This document shows, piece by piece, positions 12,219 to 23,688 of a stretch of DNA of 64,000 bases (its first letter is position 1; each line of letters begins with the position of its first letter). The stretch covers positions 15,578,202 to 15,642,201 of the forward strand of contig NC_134654.1 of the NCBI RefSeq assembly GCF_030463565.1, in the 5' to 3' direction. Position numbers and translations under genes: made by a program. Source of the DNA: Pelecanus crispus (taxonomy: Eukaryota > Chordata > Aves > Pelecaniformes > Pelecanidae). The notes below the pieces were generated by a model that did no database searches, was not told the origin of the DNA, and saw nothing but the letters and a program-made list of their open reading frames with translations.

Positions 12219-12710
12219 AGTCTCCCTGCACAGAATCAGTGAGCTACGGCACAGCATGGATTTTAAGAACAGAGAGACTGCTGCAATTATCTAATCTGAC
12301 CTCCTGTATAACACAGACACACAGTTTTCTCAGTGCCTTGTTGATCCAGCCCCCATCTTGTCATTAATCTGGTACATATTTTTTTGAAAAAAGAAATTTC
12401 AATCTTATTTGAGGCCTTCAAACCTTGAGAGTGTCCCAGGTAAGCTATTCACCCTCACTGTAGGAAAGGTATACTTCTACCTTGACAACATCCTTTTTCA
12501 GGTCCCACCCTTGGACTCTTGCTTTGAGTCTGTCTTCTGGATGACAGGTTCCTGCATATTCAGAAACTTTTACACATGTAGGTTCTCTACATCACAAACA
12601 AATCATCTGTTAACATACAGTTTCATGAGTTAAATAGTTGGATTTAAATCTCTCACTGCACTTGAGTTCACATTTATCCTGTAGCTCTTTTCTGAACAAT
12701 ATCCAGGTTC
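12219..12710 (-). repeat. Ancient CR1-type LINE fragment
   Basis: The stretch carries cacagaatcagtgagc at one end and the block ctaatctgacctcctgtata followed by acaca. These are typical of old CR1/L3-like 3' ends, read here as reverse complement. A diverged continuation reaches about 12710. It is much older than the other CR1 copies in the window. Confidence 0.6.
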
Positions 12711-13706
12711 TGGCATTCCTCCAGAAGTATCTAAACCAGAATTAGACATAGTATCTAGCAATGGACTTCCCAATCCTATGCTGCGAGATTATTCCACCCC
12801 CTATTCTTTTCAGCATGCCTCTGTTTACCCGTACACAAATCTGCCCACCCACATCACTGCCTTGAGAAGTCTTCTTCAGTTAGGGACCAAAATGCCACTT
12901 CTACCCTTTGCAATGTCCCTGCTCTCCAGGACACCCTTTTCAGTGCTGTAAGTGTGGTGTACCTTCTTTGTTCTTAGAGATCTAATCCTACATTTGCCTT
13001 TGTTCAAATATAACAAGCAGATGACCCCAGCTGGGTTGCCCTAAATTTAGCAACCCCTTATAAATGTCTTATTTGCATGGCAGTTCCTGAGTTAAAATTG
13101 TTTGGTTGCTTTTTTTTTTTTTTAATCCATGAATTAATGTAGCTAAGGTGCTACAGAAATGTTAGCATGTAGAAATGTTAGCCCTGTACAAAATGAGAGT
13201 GCCATGTGGAACTAATTTAGATGTCCTGCTGAAGTCTGTTTTGTTAATGTAGCTACATTTGCCCGTCAAGCTTGTAATTTAATCAAAAAAATGGTATCAG
13301 GTTTAAAAAAATTTCCTTTCAGTAAAACCATTCCAGTTAGAATTATTTAAACATTCTTCTTCAAACTTCTACTAGATAGTGGTTAAATATAGGATGTGGT
13401 ATAGACCACCCTCCAGATTTTTGCTGAAACATGCTTGTGTCAAATTTGAGAATTTAAGCAAAGAATAGCCCAAGATTCAGATGAGCATGAATGAAGTGAA
13501 AATAGGTTTTGGCATAGAGTATTCAGGAAGGCATTTGGGTGGGCATTGCCCACACAGACCGTGCTATTCGATATGTCTTCATACTTTGCATAGTTGTTGA
13601 ATATTAAGACAGTCTTTTCCTAAGAACTTTATCATTGACTTGTTTAGCAAGACTCTTCTCTCAAATGAACTGGGCCCAGTGCAAACACAAGAATGTTATT
13701 ACAGAC

Positions 13707-13824
13707 CTTTGTTTAACATCCCCATATAATATCTTGTTAGGAAATCCTTTCCTGCAAATTTGAATGCCTTCCAGAACACTGTTACCTCTCAGCTGGTGCA
13801 GAACAAGCTTGTGATCCATCAGGC
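13707..13824 (-). pseudogene. MYH pseudogene exon, SH1/SH2 helix
   Basis: The exon encodes [20 protein letters not shown] then [17 protein letters not shown], 118 nt. The SH2 cysteine of LRCNG is changed (LRGNS), while the SH1 cysteine of ICRKGF remains. No later motor exon (converter, IQ motifs) was found 3' of this one. Confidence 0.9.
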
Positions 13825-13915
13825 CTATGACAGAGCAACATATGGATATACTGATTTTTCTAGCATTGGTCAGCTGGTCTTTCTGCCAATTTCTAATCTA
13901 TATTTTATGAATTAC

Positions 13916-14002
13916 CTGGAGTCTTTGTTTCATTGGGAATGATACAAAGCACAAATGAGGATGAGTTTTTTGCAATTTGGACATCAGCTTATTTAGATTT
14001 TC
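13916..14002 (-). pseudogene. MYH pseudogene exon with one-base deletion
   Basis: The exon encodes ENLNKLMSKLQKTHPH. A base is missing in the THPHFVRC segment, and the shifted frame continues CIIPNETKTP. It is 87 nt where about 88 is expected, with intact CAG and GT borders. Confidence 0.9.
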
Positions 14003-15010
14003 CTGTAAAAAAAGAGATCATTTGCAATCTCTGTATTACTTCAAGAAATAATGCAAATATTCTCAATATGATTTGACTCTGATGAAAAATAAAACTTTAG
14101 AAGCTTTTCCTTACTCTTCTAGTGAATATTCTACAATCCTGTATAGGCATCAGCAAAGCAAATAGCTACTAACAGTCGATACAATTGATAAACTTTCCTC
14201 CTGTCTTAAAATGAAAATATGTCCGTAGTGGTTAGAAGCTAAGCATAAGAGCTATTAAACAGGACAAGGATGGAAAGAAATGAACGATATTGTGGGATGC
14301 AAATAGTGGTCTTTCTTGACCAAATGAACTTTTGATCAAATTAATGAATGGGTTGATTTGTTGTTTTTATTACTTAGATGTATTAGTTATGTATATTTAA
14401 AAGAGAATTGAGCCACAAAATCAATGTTTGTCTATGATATCAGAAGTCATCTGCTTTGCAGGATAGTTTTTGTTAGCATTGCATTTCTTTAATCATCTCA
14501 TGCGATAATGACATACTCTGAGTATAGCCCATGTCACAGCCAGGTGGATGCTGCACTCATCCTGCCAGGAAGGGCTGAGTTCCTGCTCCCAGGATATAGC
14601 AGCATCAAGGGGCTGCAACATGTAATTTATGTTGCCCACACTGACTGCAAGGAACTAGTTGCCACACAACACCCTGTACTCAGAGACACATCCTGGAAGA
14701 AGCCAATTACAGCCAAATAAGGGAAGGATGCTGTTAGCACCAAAGGTCATAGCCAAGACAGTCTGGGCTGTCTTGAAACTGTGCAACCTGATCAGAGCAT
14801 ATGGCTTCCCTTCTCCACAATCATCCTATTGGACTTCATCAGCAAAGCAGAATTCAAATTAACCTTTACCAGATCCCAAAGGTAACTTTCCACAGTATTG
14901 TATGGCAACAGAGAAAGTAGGAATGGTGAACTAGTGCAGACAGATCTGACAGGACTGCCTCCTTAGCATTTTCTGCAGCTGGCCCATGCTGTGCCGGAGA
15001 ACACACCTAC

Positions 15011-15087
15011 CCAAAAGAGTACAGAGACAGTTTGGAAGGAAGAGCCCTTTTTCTTGATTGATTTCTTCTTAATACTACTACCTTCAG
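15011..15087 (-). pseudogene. MYH pseudogene exon, loop 2
   Basis: This short exon has a lysine cluster (IKKKSIKKKGSSFQTVSVLF), which is the actin-binding loop 2. It is followed by W at the position where arginine is usual. The donor is GTAGGT. Confidence 0.9.
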
Positions 15088-15256
15088 CTGGAAAATGAAA
15101 TGACAGTCCGACTGAGGTACTGCTGTACATCCCTTTGACAGCATTATAATTATGCATCTAATACATACAGCACAAATACTGACTCAACTCTGATTCAAGT
15201 CAGGTGATAGCTATAGTTGGAACCACCAGACAGGAGATGTAATCCTCTGATCTTAC

Positions 15257-15566
15257 CTTCATCCATGGAAGCAAAGGTGGCATAAAGATTGCATAAAATT
15301 TTCATAGATGTTTTCTGACATAACCCCAGAACAGTTTTGTTCAGGGGGTCTTTGCTGTTCTCAAGCCAGCCAGAGATGTTGTAGTCCACTGTACCAGTGC
15401 AGTGCACCAGGGAGAAGTGGGCCTCAGCCTTTCCTTTGCTGGGCTTGGGCTTCTGGAAGTTGCTGGACTTGCCCAGATGCTGGTCATAGAGCTTGTTCTT
15501 GAAAGAAGTGTCAGTTGCCTTGGGGAATATGTACGCCTCTTCCAGGATGGAGAAGATACCCATAGG
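15257..15566 (-). pseudogene. MYH pseudogene exon, 310 nt
   Basis: The exon encodes [60 protein letters not shown] and ..[10 protein letters not shown]. It is the largest and best-preserved motor exon, with the family's 310-nt length and an open frame. Confidence 0.95.
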
Positions 15567-16219
15567 CTGAATAGAAAAAAGGTGTTTTCAAGTAAGATTA
15601 ATTCATGTTATAATAATATGGGGTGAAAGAAATGCTAAAATTAAAGTACTGGAGGTATTTTATAGAGAATTAGCTTGGGAGGAGCAGGTAAGCAAGACTT
15701 TTTGTGAGCAGCTGGCAAGATATTCAAAAGCATCAGACCTTCACAAATAAGGTTTTCAACTACCAGACATTGGCTGGAAAACAAAGCAAGCCAAGCAAAA
15801 ATTGTGCAGTAACTTCTTGGAATACAGTAGTGATGTCTCCTTATCCAGAAGGAGCAAAAAGCAAGCAGACATGAGACTTTCTAACATTTGAATTTAACTG
15901 AGAGGAAAACGTGAGGTGGAACCAATATGCAAAGACAGAATACAACTGGGGTAAATATGACAATGAAATGACGATTTATAATGATGTAGAAGAAAGAAAG
16001 ACAGAGCAAAGAAATAAAATCAATGTCTTTTCAGAAGGCAGAATACATTTCCAGTCAGTGGATAATTAATCACAAGGGTTATGTTTAAAGGAAGGGAGGA
16101 GGTAAGGAGATCTGGAAGCTTCACAGAGAGTGTGTATTGAAGGCACTCAGTGCAAACACTCTCAAGAACCCCTTCCAGGTCTCATTTGTGTGATTGCACA
16201 AGCTGCGTAAGAAACTCAC

Positions 16220-16390
16220 CTTCTCAATGAGCTCAATGAAAGCAGCCAGGTCCATCCCAAAGTCAATGAACCCCCATTGAATTCCTTCCTTCTTGTACTC
16301 CTCCTGCTCCAGCACAAGCATGTGGTGGTTGAAGAACTGTTGCAGTTTCTCATTGGTGAAGCTGATGCACAGCTGCTCAAAGCTGTTGAA
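16220..16390 (-). pseudogene. MYH pseudogene exon, relay helix, 171 nt
   Basis: The exon encodes [36 protein letters not shown] and [12 protein letters not shown]. It has the standard 171-nt length and is open. Confidence 0.94.
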
Positions 16391-16845
16391 CTAATATTTG
16401 AGTAAGCATGTTAATATTGTTAAACTGACCCAAATCAATTTATTTCATAGAGATGTCAAGGCAAGGTCAGCCAGACTATCCCTGAAGGGTTTTGATAATA
16501 GCGTAAAAGATATATCATGGGTGGTCCAGGCTTACAGAAAAGTTGTGCTGTGCAGCACATGGTTGATGCAGCCTTCTTTGGCGATGTTTTTGGGTGACCC
16601 TAATGTCACTAAATACAGATTCTGTGGGGAGGGACACAGCAGCTTCATGGCTATGCTTCTGCCATTTCTTTTCTCTTATAAAGTGGTTAATGGATCTACA
16701 AAGGCAGAAGCAGCTTCTGAGAGACTTGCCCTGTTCTTGAGGGCTGCATTGGGGTCAGGAGGAGAGAGAAGGTCAGAGAAGTCAAACAAAAGGAAAAAAG
16801 CTTTTAAGACAGCCAGAGGTCTGAGAGTGCTATGTAAAACCAAAC

Positions 16846-16995
16846 CTCAAAAATCTCAAAGCCAGCAATGCCTAAGACCCCAATAAAGTGCTGTCTTGGC
16901 TGCTTAGTATCCAGTTGTTGGTTGATGCAAACCACCATCCACAAGAAGAGTTTTTCAGAGACTGACTTGGAAATGGCATTCACTGCCTGGTGCAC
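16846..16995 (-). pseudogene. MYH pseudogene exon with mutated switch II
   Basis: The exon encodes [20 protein letters not shown] followed by GFEIFE, 150 nt. The switch II aspartate of the conserved LDIAGFE motif is glycine here (GGC codon), which should abolish ATP hydrolysis. Confidence 0.93.
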
Positions 16996-17197
16996 CTGCA
17001 GGGAGATGGTTCACACAGCTGTGTCAGGGCACTGCTAGTGCATCACCAGAATAAAATGCCTCTCCACTATACATAGATACTGTCAGCCCAGAAAGTACAC
17101 TGATAGGCCTTAATGGTCCTCACTATCCTCAGCTGTGACCTGCACCCACTCCTGTCCCTTAGGGAGAGGACAGTTCCTGCTGCTCCCTGACACTCAC

Positions 17198-17315
17198 CTG
17201 ATCCACTGTTTGGCCCTTCATGGCATATTCATTTCCTACTTTTGCCCGGGATAGCACAAAGCTTTCAGCAAGTCTGATGCGTTCAGGCCCATCAGGTATG
17301 CTGCATTGTCAGGCT
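17198..17315 (-). pseudogene. MYH pseudogene exon, one base deleted
   Basis: The exon encodes AAYLMGLNASDLLKALCYP. Loss of one C then makes the frame read into TAG. Shifted by one, it continues as RAKVGNEYAMKGQTVDQ. The exon is 118 nt where about 119 is expected. Confidence 0.92.
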
Positions 17316-17860
17316 CTGTAAAACAAAAAAAAAAAAAGCTGAAAGACTTTCTTAGCTTGGACAGACAGAATGCATTGGAGCCAGCCAGAGCTCACTCTGA
17401 AACCTGCCAAACTGGTTGGCTTTACCCTATCCACAAAGCTTGAACAACAGTCTCATTTACTTTTCCAAAGAGCCTTGTAGGGCTGGTCCTCATGATTGAG
17501 TGACTACAGCAGCCCCAACAGTGGTAAAACCACTGAGTGCATTGGTGATGGGACAACAGAGTGATTTTCCCTTCAAGCCACTTCTCTGCAATATCACTCG
17601 AGCAGAACAAGTCTGGATGTTTTACCAGAAACTGAACACTACAGTAACATGTCCCAGTCACAAGGTCCTTCAGCAGAGCCATCAGGAATAAAGTAGATGC
17701 AGAAAGTGACTCTACAGGAGGTGGTAAGTTGAAGGCTGAACCTCCTTTTTATGTTCATCAAGGAACAACTGTTTCTTTCCTGGAAGGGTCCTTGCATTTC
17801 TAGTGAAAAATGGTATGCAAACAGTTGGAAATACGTCTCTCCAAACCATGCAGGTATTAC

Positions 17861-17999
17861 CTTTCATGCCATCTGGCTCTGCCTGCTCCTCACATGGTTT
17901 CTGCTTGAACTTCATGTTCCCATAGTGCAGGATTGCTCCTGTCAGTTTGTAAATCCCTGTTCTCTCATCGTGGCTGAAGCCCAAAATGTCAATGGTTGC
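17861..17999 (-). pseudogene. MYH pseudogene exon, 139 nt
   Basis: The exon encodes [20 protein letters not shown] and [15 protein letters not shown], with the family length of 139 nt and good splice sites. The frame is open. Confidence 0.93.
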
Positions 18000-18079
18000 C
18001 TGCACACCAGATAGATCAGTTCATTATAATGGTGGTGATGGTAAAAGTGATACTGTCTCTCCTTGCTAAATGTACTCAC

Positions 18080-18183
18080 ATCTGTGGCAACAAGCTCCTC
18101 TTGGTCATCAATGCTGGCCACAGAAATCTCCCCTTGGCTGATGAATGGGTAGTCATACGGGTTGGTTGTGATGAGGAGCACCT
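18080..18183 (-). pseudogene. MYH pseudogene exon, 104 nt
   Basis: The exon encodes [20 protein letters not shown] and [10 protein letters not shown]. It has the standard 104-nt length, a CAG acceptor, a GTGAGT donor and an open frame. Confidence 0.93.
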
Positions 18184-19579
18184 CTGCAAGACAAATGAAG
18201 GCGTGAGAGCCAGATCCTTCCAGTGAAAATGGTACAACAGCTCAGCAAGGTTTCACAGGCTCTTTCTCCTTCTGCATCCCCAGACTCTTGGTTTTCTATT
18301 AAAGGACAAGAAAGACAGAGTAAATCCATTCATCTTCCTTCCACTGGATGAGCAGAAAGTCCCAGGCAGGTTCTCAGTCCTACCAGTTTAATATGCTGTG
18401 AACTGGGAGCTGAACATTCAGTCCTAGCAGACAAGGAACAAGGGCCATCCAAAGAAACAGCTTTTAAGAAAGATACTTTTAGGTAATACTTCTATGTGCT
18501 TATCCTCATACATGACACATACTAATCCATCCTGAACACCCCTTGCACCCACCGGGGTTGTGTGCTGGTCCTTATAAGTAATACAAACATGTCTGTTTAT
18601 CTCCATCTAATTGAGGCCAAAATTCACAACTCGTTTTCAGTCCTGAGTCCTATGGCAGAGTAAGAGCAAAAGTGAAGGTGTGCAGACATGCAGTGGGGTT
18701 GTGCAGCGTGCAGGAGAGGAAGCCCTCCATACATTGAAGATAAATCTGTTTGTGTCCTTGTACAGACATGCAGTCCCACACGGCAGTCTCTCTGGGAAGG
18801 GAAGAGGGAGGTGGTCAATGTTGGAAGGGCACATAGTGGGAGGATTGGGGTAGGAGTTCCATCTTGGGAGATGTTCTGTGGATAGCTGGGAGGGATGGGC
18901 AGTCGAGTGAGGATGAGTGCAGTTAGTTGAGTGTGTGGCAAAAGGGTTTGGGACAGATGTGGGGCATGGGTAGGGTATGCCATGGCAGTGGGAAGGGAGA
19001 AAAGGCTGGAGGAGCTATACTGGAAACGGGGAAGAACTTTTGCCCATATGATGAAGAGTTCAGATAGACTGTTTGTAGATCAGTATATCTGGCCATCCTG
19101 CACCCAGAGAATTTCTAACCTTTCTATTGAAGATTATTCACAGGATCTGGCCCATAGCTGGATCTGGACATGGTTGGACTTTCCACACCTGCAAGAACAG
19201 CAAGGTGTAAGCAGAGTAAATTATCCACCCCCACATCTCACCTGCACATAGTTTTCATTAGAACTTAACCAAGGAAGATAAATTGGAGGTGGAGTAACCC
19301 CTAGTGCAACACCATTATACAGAGATAAAAGTGCTGTGTACAGCTTTGGTAACCCAGTCATTGGTGATGCTGGAATGCAGATAACATAAATAAGCACATG
19401 ATCAAAGCTTCAGTGCTTTGCACAGCCTGAGGCACCTGCCGAAAGGGGAAGCTGGGTGCTTGTGACAGATGGCGCTAGGCCAGCAGGTGCCACTGGACCC
19501 TCTGTCACTGAGCTGGCATATTTAGGGAAAAGTTTCCCATATTGATTTTACTGTACAATGTCACCAGGTGATGGCTGTC

Positions 19580-19678
19580 CTTTCCAAGTAGTTCAGGCTT
19601 CTTATTGGAAAGAATCTGGTAGAAGATGTGGTAGCTTCTCTCAGCTTTCAGCTGGAAGGTGACTTGACTTTGCCAGCC
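19580..19678 (-). pseudogene. MYH pseudogene exon with frameshift and lost splice sites
   Basis: The exon encodes [20 protein letters not shown] followed by KKPEL. A base is missing just upstream, in the LLEKSR segment, so the frame breaks. No AG acceptor stands at the expected place, and the donor position reads GA instead of GT. Confidence 0.88.
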
Positions 19679-19762
19679 AGTCAGTAGTATGTAGGCACAT
19701 ATAAATTCCTCAAACTCTTCCTTACTTTACAGTAAAGCAGTAGGCCCACCTCCTTTACTCAC

Positions 19763-19802
19763 AGGTCTCAATATCACCAGAGGCCAGTTTTCCAGAGGAA
19801 CA
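19763..19802 (-). pseudogene. MYH pseudogene split exon, 3' piece
   Basis: The sequence resumes right after the CR1 3' end with SSGKLASGDIET and a GTGAGT donor. With the piece at 25252-25277 it rebuilds the conserved exon linking switch I to the HF helix. The CR1 therefore inserted cleanly inside coding sequence. Confidence 0.92.
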
Positions 19803-22034
19803 ATAGAATCACAGAATCATTTAGGTTGGAAAAGACCTTTAAGATCATCCAGTCCAACCATTAACCTACACTACCATGTCCACACTAAACCAATCAAGGG
19901 TAGACTAGACTAGACTACTATTCCCCAGAGTGCCATGTCCACCCGTTTTTTGAACGCTTCCAGGGATGGTGACTCCACCACCTCTCTGGGCAGCCTGTTC
20001 CAATGCTTGACTACCCTTTCTGTGAAGAAATTTTTCCTAATTTCCAACCCAAACCTCCCCTGGCGCAGCTTGAGCCCATTTCCTCTCATCTTATCACTTG
20101 TTACTTGGGAGAAGAGCACAACACCCACCTCACTACAACCTCCTTTCAGGTAGTTGTAGAGAGCAATAAGGTCTCCCCTCAGCCTCCTCTTTTCTAGGCT
20201 TAAACAACCCCAGTTCCCTCAGCCGCTCCTCATAAGGCCTGTGCTCCAGACCCTTCACCAGCTTCATTGCCCTTTTCTGAACACGCTCCAGCACCTCAAT
20301 GTCTTTCTTGTATTGAGGGGCCCAAAACTGGACACAGTATTCCAGGTGCGGCTTCACCAGCGCCGAGTACAGGGGGACAATCACCTCCCTGCTCCTGCTG
20401 GCCACACTATTCCTGATACAAGCCAGGATGCTGTTGGCCGCCTTGGCCACCTGGGCACACTGCTGGCTCATGTTCAGCTGGCTGTCGACCAACACCCCCA
20501 GGTCCTTTTCAGCCAGGCAGCTTTCCAGCCACTCTTCCCCCAGCCTGTAGCGTTGCATGGGGTTGTTGTGACCGAAGTGCAGGACCCAGCACTTGGCCTT
20601 GTTAAACCTCATACAGTTGGCCTCGGCCCATCGGTCCAGCCTGTTCAGGTCCCTCTGCAGGGCTATCCTACCCTCCAGCAGATCGGCACTCCCACCCAAC
20701 TTGGTGTCATCTGCAAACTTACTGAGGGTGCACTCAATCCCTTCATCCAGATCATCAATAAAGATATTAAACAAGGCTGGCCCCAAAACAGAGCCCTGGG
20801 GAACACCGCTCATGACCGGCCACCAACTGGATTTAACTCCATTCACCACTACTCTCTGGGCTCAGCCACCCAACCAGTTTTTTACCCAGCAAAGAGTACG
20901 CCCATCCAAGCCATGAGCTGCCAGCTTCCCAAGGAGAATATTATGGGAGACTGTGTCAAAGGCTTTGCTAAAGTCCAGGTAAATGACATCCACAGCCTTT
21001 CCTTCATCCAATAGGCGGGTCACCAGGTCATAAAAGGAGATCAGGTTGGTCAAGCAGGACCTGCCTTTCATGAACCCATGCTGGCTGGGCCTGATCCCCT
21101 GGTTGACCTGCATATGCCTGTTGAGCACACTCAAGATGAACCGCTCCATAATCTTCCCTGTTAACCAGAACTGCTGATAAATGATGGAAAGTGGCTTGGC
21201 AAGCTCCTCTGCCAGCTCCCTCAATACTCTCAGGTGGATCCCATCCGGCTACATAGACTTGTGAGCATCCAGGTGGCATAGCAGGTCATTAACTGCTTCC
21301 TCCTGGATTATGGGGGCTCCATTCTGCTCCCCGTCCCTGTCTTCCAGCTCCGGGGCCTGAGCACCCTGGGGATGACTGGTCTGGCTATTAAACACAGAGG
21401 CAAAGAAGGCATTAAGTACCTCAGCCTTTTCCTTGTCCTCAGTGACAATGTTCCCCCCCACATCCAGCAAAGGATGGAGACCCTCCTTGGCTCTCCTTTT
21501 ATTGTTGATATACTTATAAAAACAAGTTTTATTATCTTTTACAACACTGGCCAGATTGAGTTCTTGCTGGGCTTTTACTTTTCTAATTTCCTCCCTGCAT
21601 GACCTAACAAGATCCCTGTATTCCTCCTGAGTTGCCCGCCCCTTCTTCCAAAGGCGGTAGACTCTCCTTTTTTCCCTGAGTCCCCGCAAAAGCTCCCTAT
21701 TCAGCAGGCCGGTCATCTTCCCTGCCAGTTCGTCTTACGGCACACAGGGACAGCCTGCTCCTGCGCCCTTAAGACTTCCTTCTTGAAGAAGGCCCAGCCT
21801 TCCTGGACCCCTTTGCCTTTCAGGACTGCCTCCCAACCAGTGTCCTCAACAGGCCAAAGTCTGCCCTCCGGAAGTCCCTGGTAGCAGTTTTGCTGCCCCT
21901 CCTCTTTACATGGCCCAGAATCAAGAACTCTATCATATCATGATCGCTAAGCCCAAGACGGCCTCTGACCACGACACCTCCCACTAGCCCTTCTCTGTAA
22001 ACAGCAGGTCAAGAGAGGCACCTCCCCTGGTAGG

Positions 22035-22039
22035 CTCCC
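22035..22039 (+). repeat. Target-site duplication ctccc, left copy
   Basis: Direct repeat flanking the nested solo LTR. The right copy is at 23078-23082. Confidence 0.8.
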
Positions 22040-23077
22040 TGTGGAGTGATTGCTGGAGGTGACTTGGACAATAGACTTAGATTTTCAGTTTCAAGAAAGG
22101 CACAGCATTTGAAGAAGCAATCCGGGTGGTACGCAGCTGGAATTGATTCCACAGGAAGTTCCCCAAGCCTGTAATCTTGGATGTCGCAACCCAGGGGAGC
22201 CTGGTGTGCTGATTCTAAGAGGAACTCCCCAGGGGGTGGAGTGGTGTGGAGACATCACGGCCAAGCCCTGTGATAAGGGGCACCATGGCACTGATAAGCT
22301 GCATAAGTGATACCCGGAGGCAACAAACCATCATGATGTTGGCAAAATGCTGTCCTTTAGTAACCTTTACTCATTATAATGTCATTATAATACCAAAACA
22401 CACTCCCATCCCAAAACCTACCCTCCTCCAAGGTGAGACCACTCCTCACTGAGCCTGCACTCTGAATTTTTCTGAGCCTATACCTTTAAAACGAAGCGAG
22501 AAAACTTTACACCAATCATAACAAAGTATGCATGACTAGAGTCCCTCAAGCTCCACCTGAAAGGTAAAAAATAGTATAAATTAACCTCAAGAGAGAGGGG
22601 ATGTTAGGGGAAGATACCACCGTGTACTACTCTGACCTCTGGGATCAGTCGACGCGCTGAGCCTCTCTTGCCTCCCCATCGGGACGCCTTTGGGTAAGAA
22701 TCTAACACTTGGTTATACCAAGTGCCTCCCCGGGAAACTTAGAAACCTCTATAGAGTCGCTTTAGGTCTGTTGATGCATCTGTGTTATTCTAAACTTTGG
22801 TATTTACATGTGCCTTGCAGTCAGTGAATTTATCACCGGTAATCCAAAGAACCTGTGTGTCTGTTGCTTTAATAAATTGCTTTGATTTATTGGTCTAGCT
22901 GTGTCATTGAACGCGACCAGACGCTTTAAGTGTGGCCGTGATAGTTCATGCAGCACGACTAGACGAAAGGTGCCTACGTTATTTGTGAATCCGTAATCGT
23001 GATAGTTCAGTGCACTGAACGTGACCGGACTTATAACGATAAATTGGGTACCTTCCAAAGCCTCTCTTGACGCAACA
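22040..23077 (+). mobile_element. Solo LTR nested in CR1 (about 1.04 kb)
   Basis: The element runs from TGTGGAGTG to CGCAACA. It is flanked by a 5-bp direct repeat ctccc (22035-22039 and 23078-23082) that reconstitutes continuous CR1 ORF2 when removed. A TATA-like agtataaatt is at about 22572 and a polyadenylation signal aataaa at about 22870. TG...CA ends and a 5-bp target duplication are typical of a retroviral LTR. No internal viral region is present, so it arose by LTR-LTR recombination. It is unrelated in sequence to the 567-bp LTR family elsewhere in the window. Confidence 0.85.
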
Positions 23078-23688
23078 CTCCCTTACCAGCTGTGTCAGAA
23101 AGTTATTCTCCACACACTCTAGGAACTTCCGAGACTGTTGCCTCTCTGCTGTGTTGTATTTCCAGCAGATGTCCGGCAAGTTGAAGTCCCCCACAAGAAC
23201 AAGGGCTGGTGATTGCGAGACTTCTGCCAGCCGCTTGTACAACGCTTCATCCATCTCTACATCCTGGTTGGGTGGTCTATAGCAGACACCCAACAGGACA
23301 TTTGCCTTGTTGGCCTTCCCCCTCATCCTTACCCATAAGCACTCAACCTTATCATCACCACTGTCGAGCTCTATACAGTCAAAACACTCCCTAACATACA
23401 GAGCCACCCCACCGCCTCTCCTTCCTTGCCTATCCCTTCCGAAGAGCTTACAGCCATCCAGTGCAGCACTCCAGTCATGAGAGTCATCCCACCACATTTC
23501 TGTGATGGTGACTATGTCATAGCCATCCTGCTGCACAAGGGCTTCCAGCTCCTCCTGTTTGTTGCCCATGCTGCATGCATTGGTGTACATGCACTTGAGA
23601 CAGGCTATCGATTTTGCCCCCAACGTTGCCATGCCACCCCTGGGCTCCTCTCTAGCAAGCCTGGTTATATCCCCTTCCACATTCGAAC

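Larger units (their letters stand above)
20133..23680 (-). pseudogene. CR1 ORF2 (endonuclease-reverse transcriptase), broken
   Basis: The endonuclease domain is open from 23680 and includes MYTNACSMGNKQEELEALVQ, TITEMWWDD and LVGDFNLPDICW. It is cut at about 23078 by an inserted LTR and resumes at 22035 as LDLLFTEKG with a frameshift. The RT follows in pieces: 21716-21249 ends at a TGA, 21224-20862 contains VIYLDFSKAFDTVSHNILLG, and 20849-20133 contains [20 protein letters not shown] and [10 protein letters not shown]. At least two frameshifts and one stop make it non-functional. The FADD catalytic pair is intact. Confidence 0.9.

Noticed and set aside
20241-21014. 257-aa plus-strand frame
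   Set aside because: It is antisense to the CR1 reverse transcriptase and has no independent similarity.
22008-23071. 12-bp perfect inverted repeat gtcaagagaggc (22008-22019) / gcctctcttgac (23060-23071) around the nested LTR
   Set aside because: The left copy is normal CR1 ORF2 coding sequence and the right copy is inside the LTR. The true boundaries are the ctccc direct repeats, so the inverted match is probably chance.
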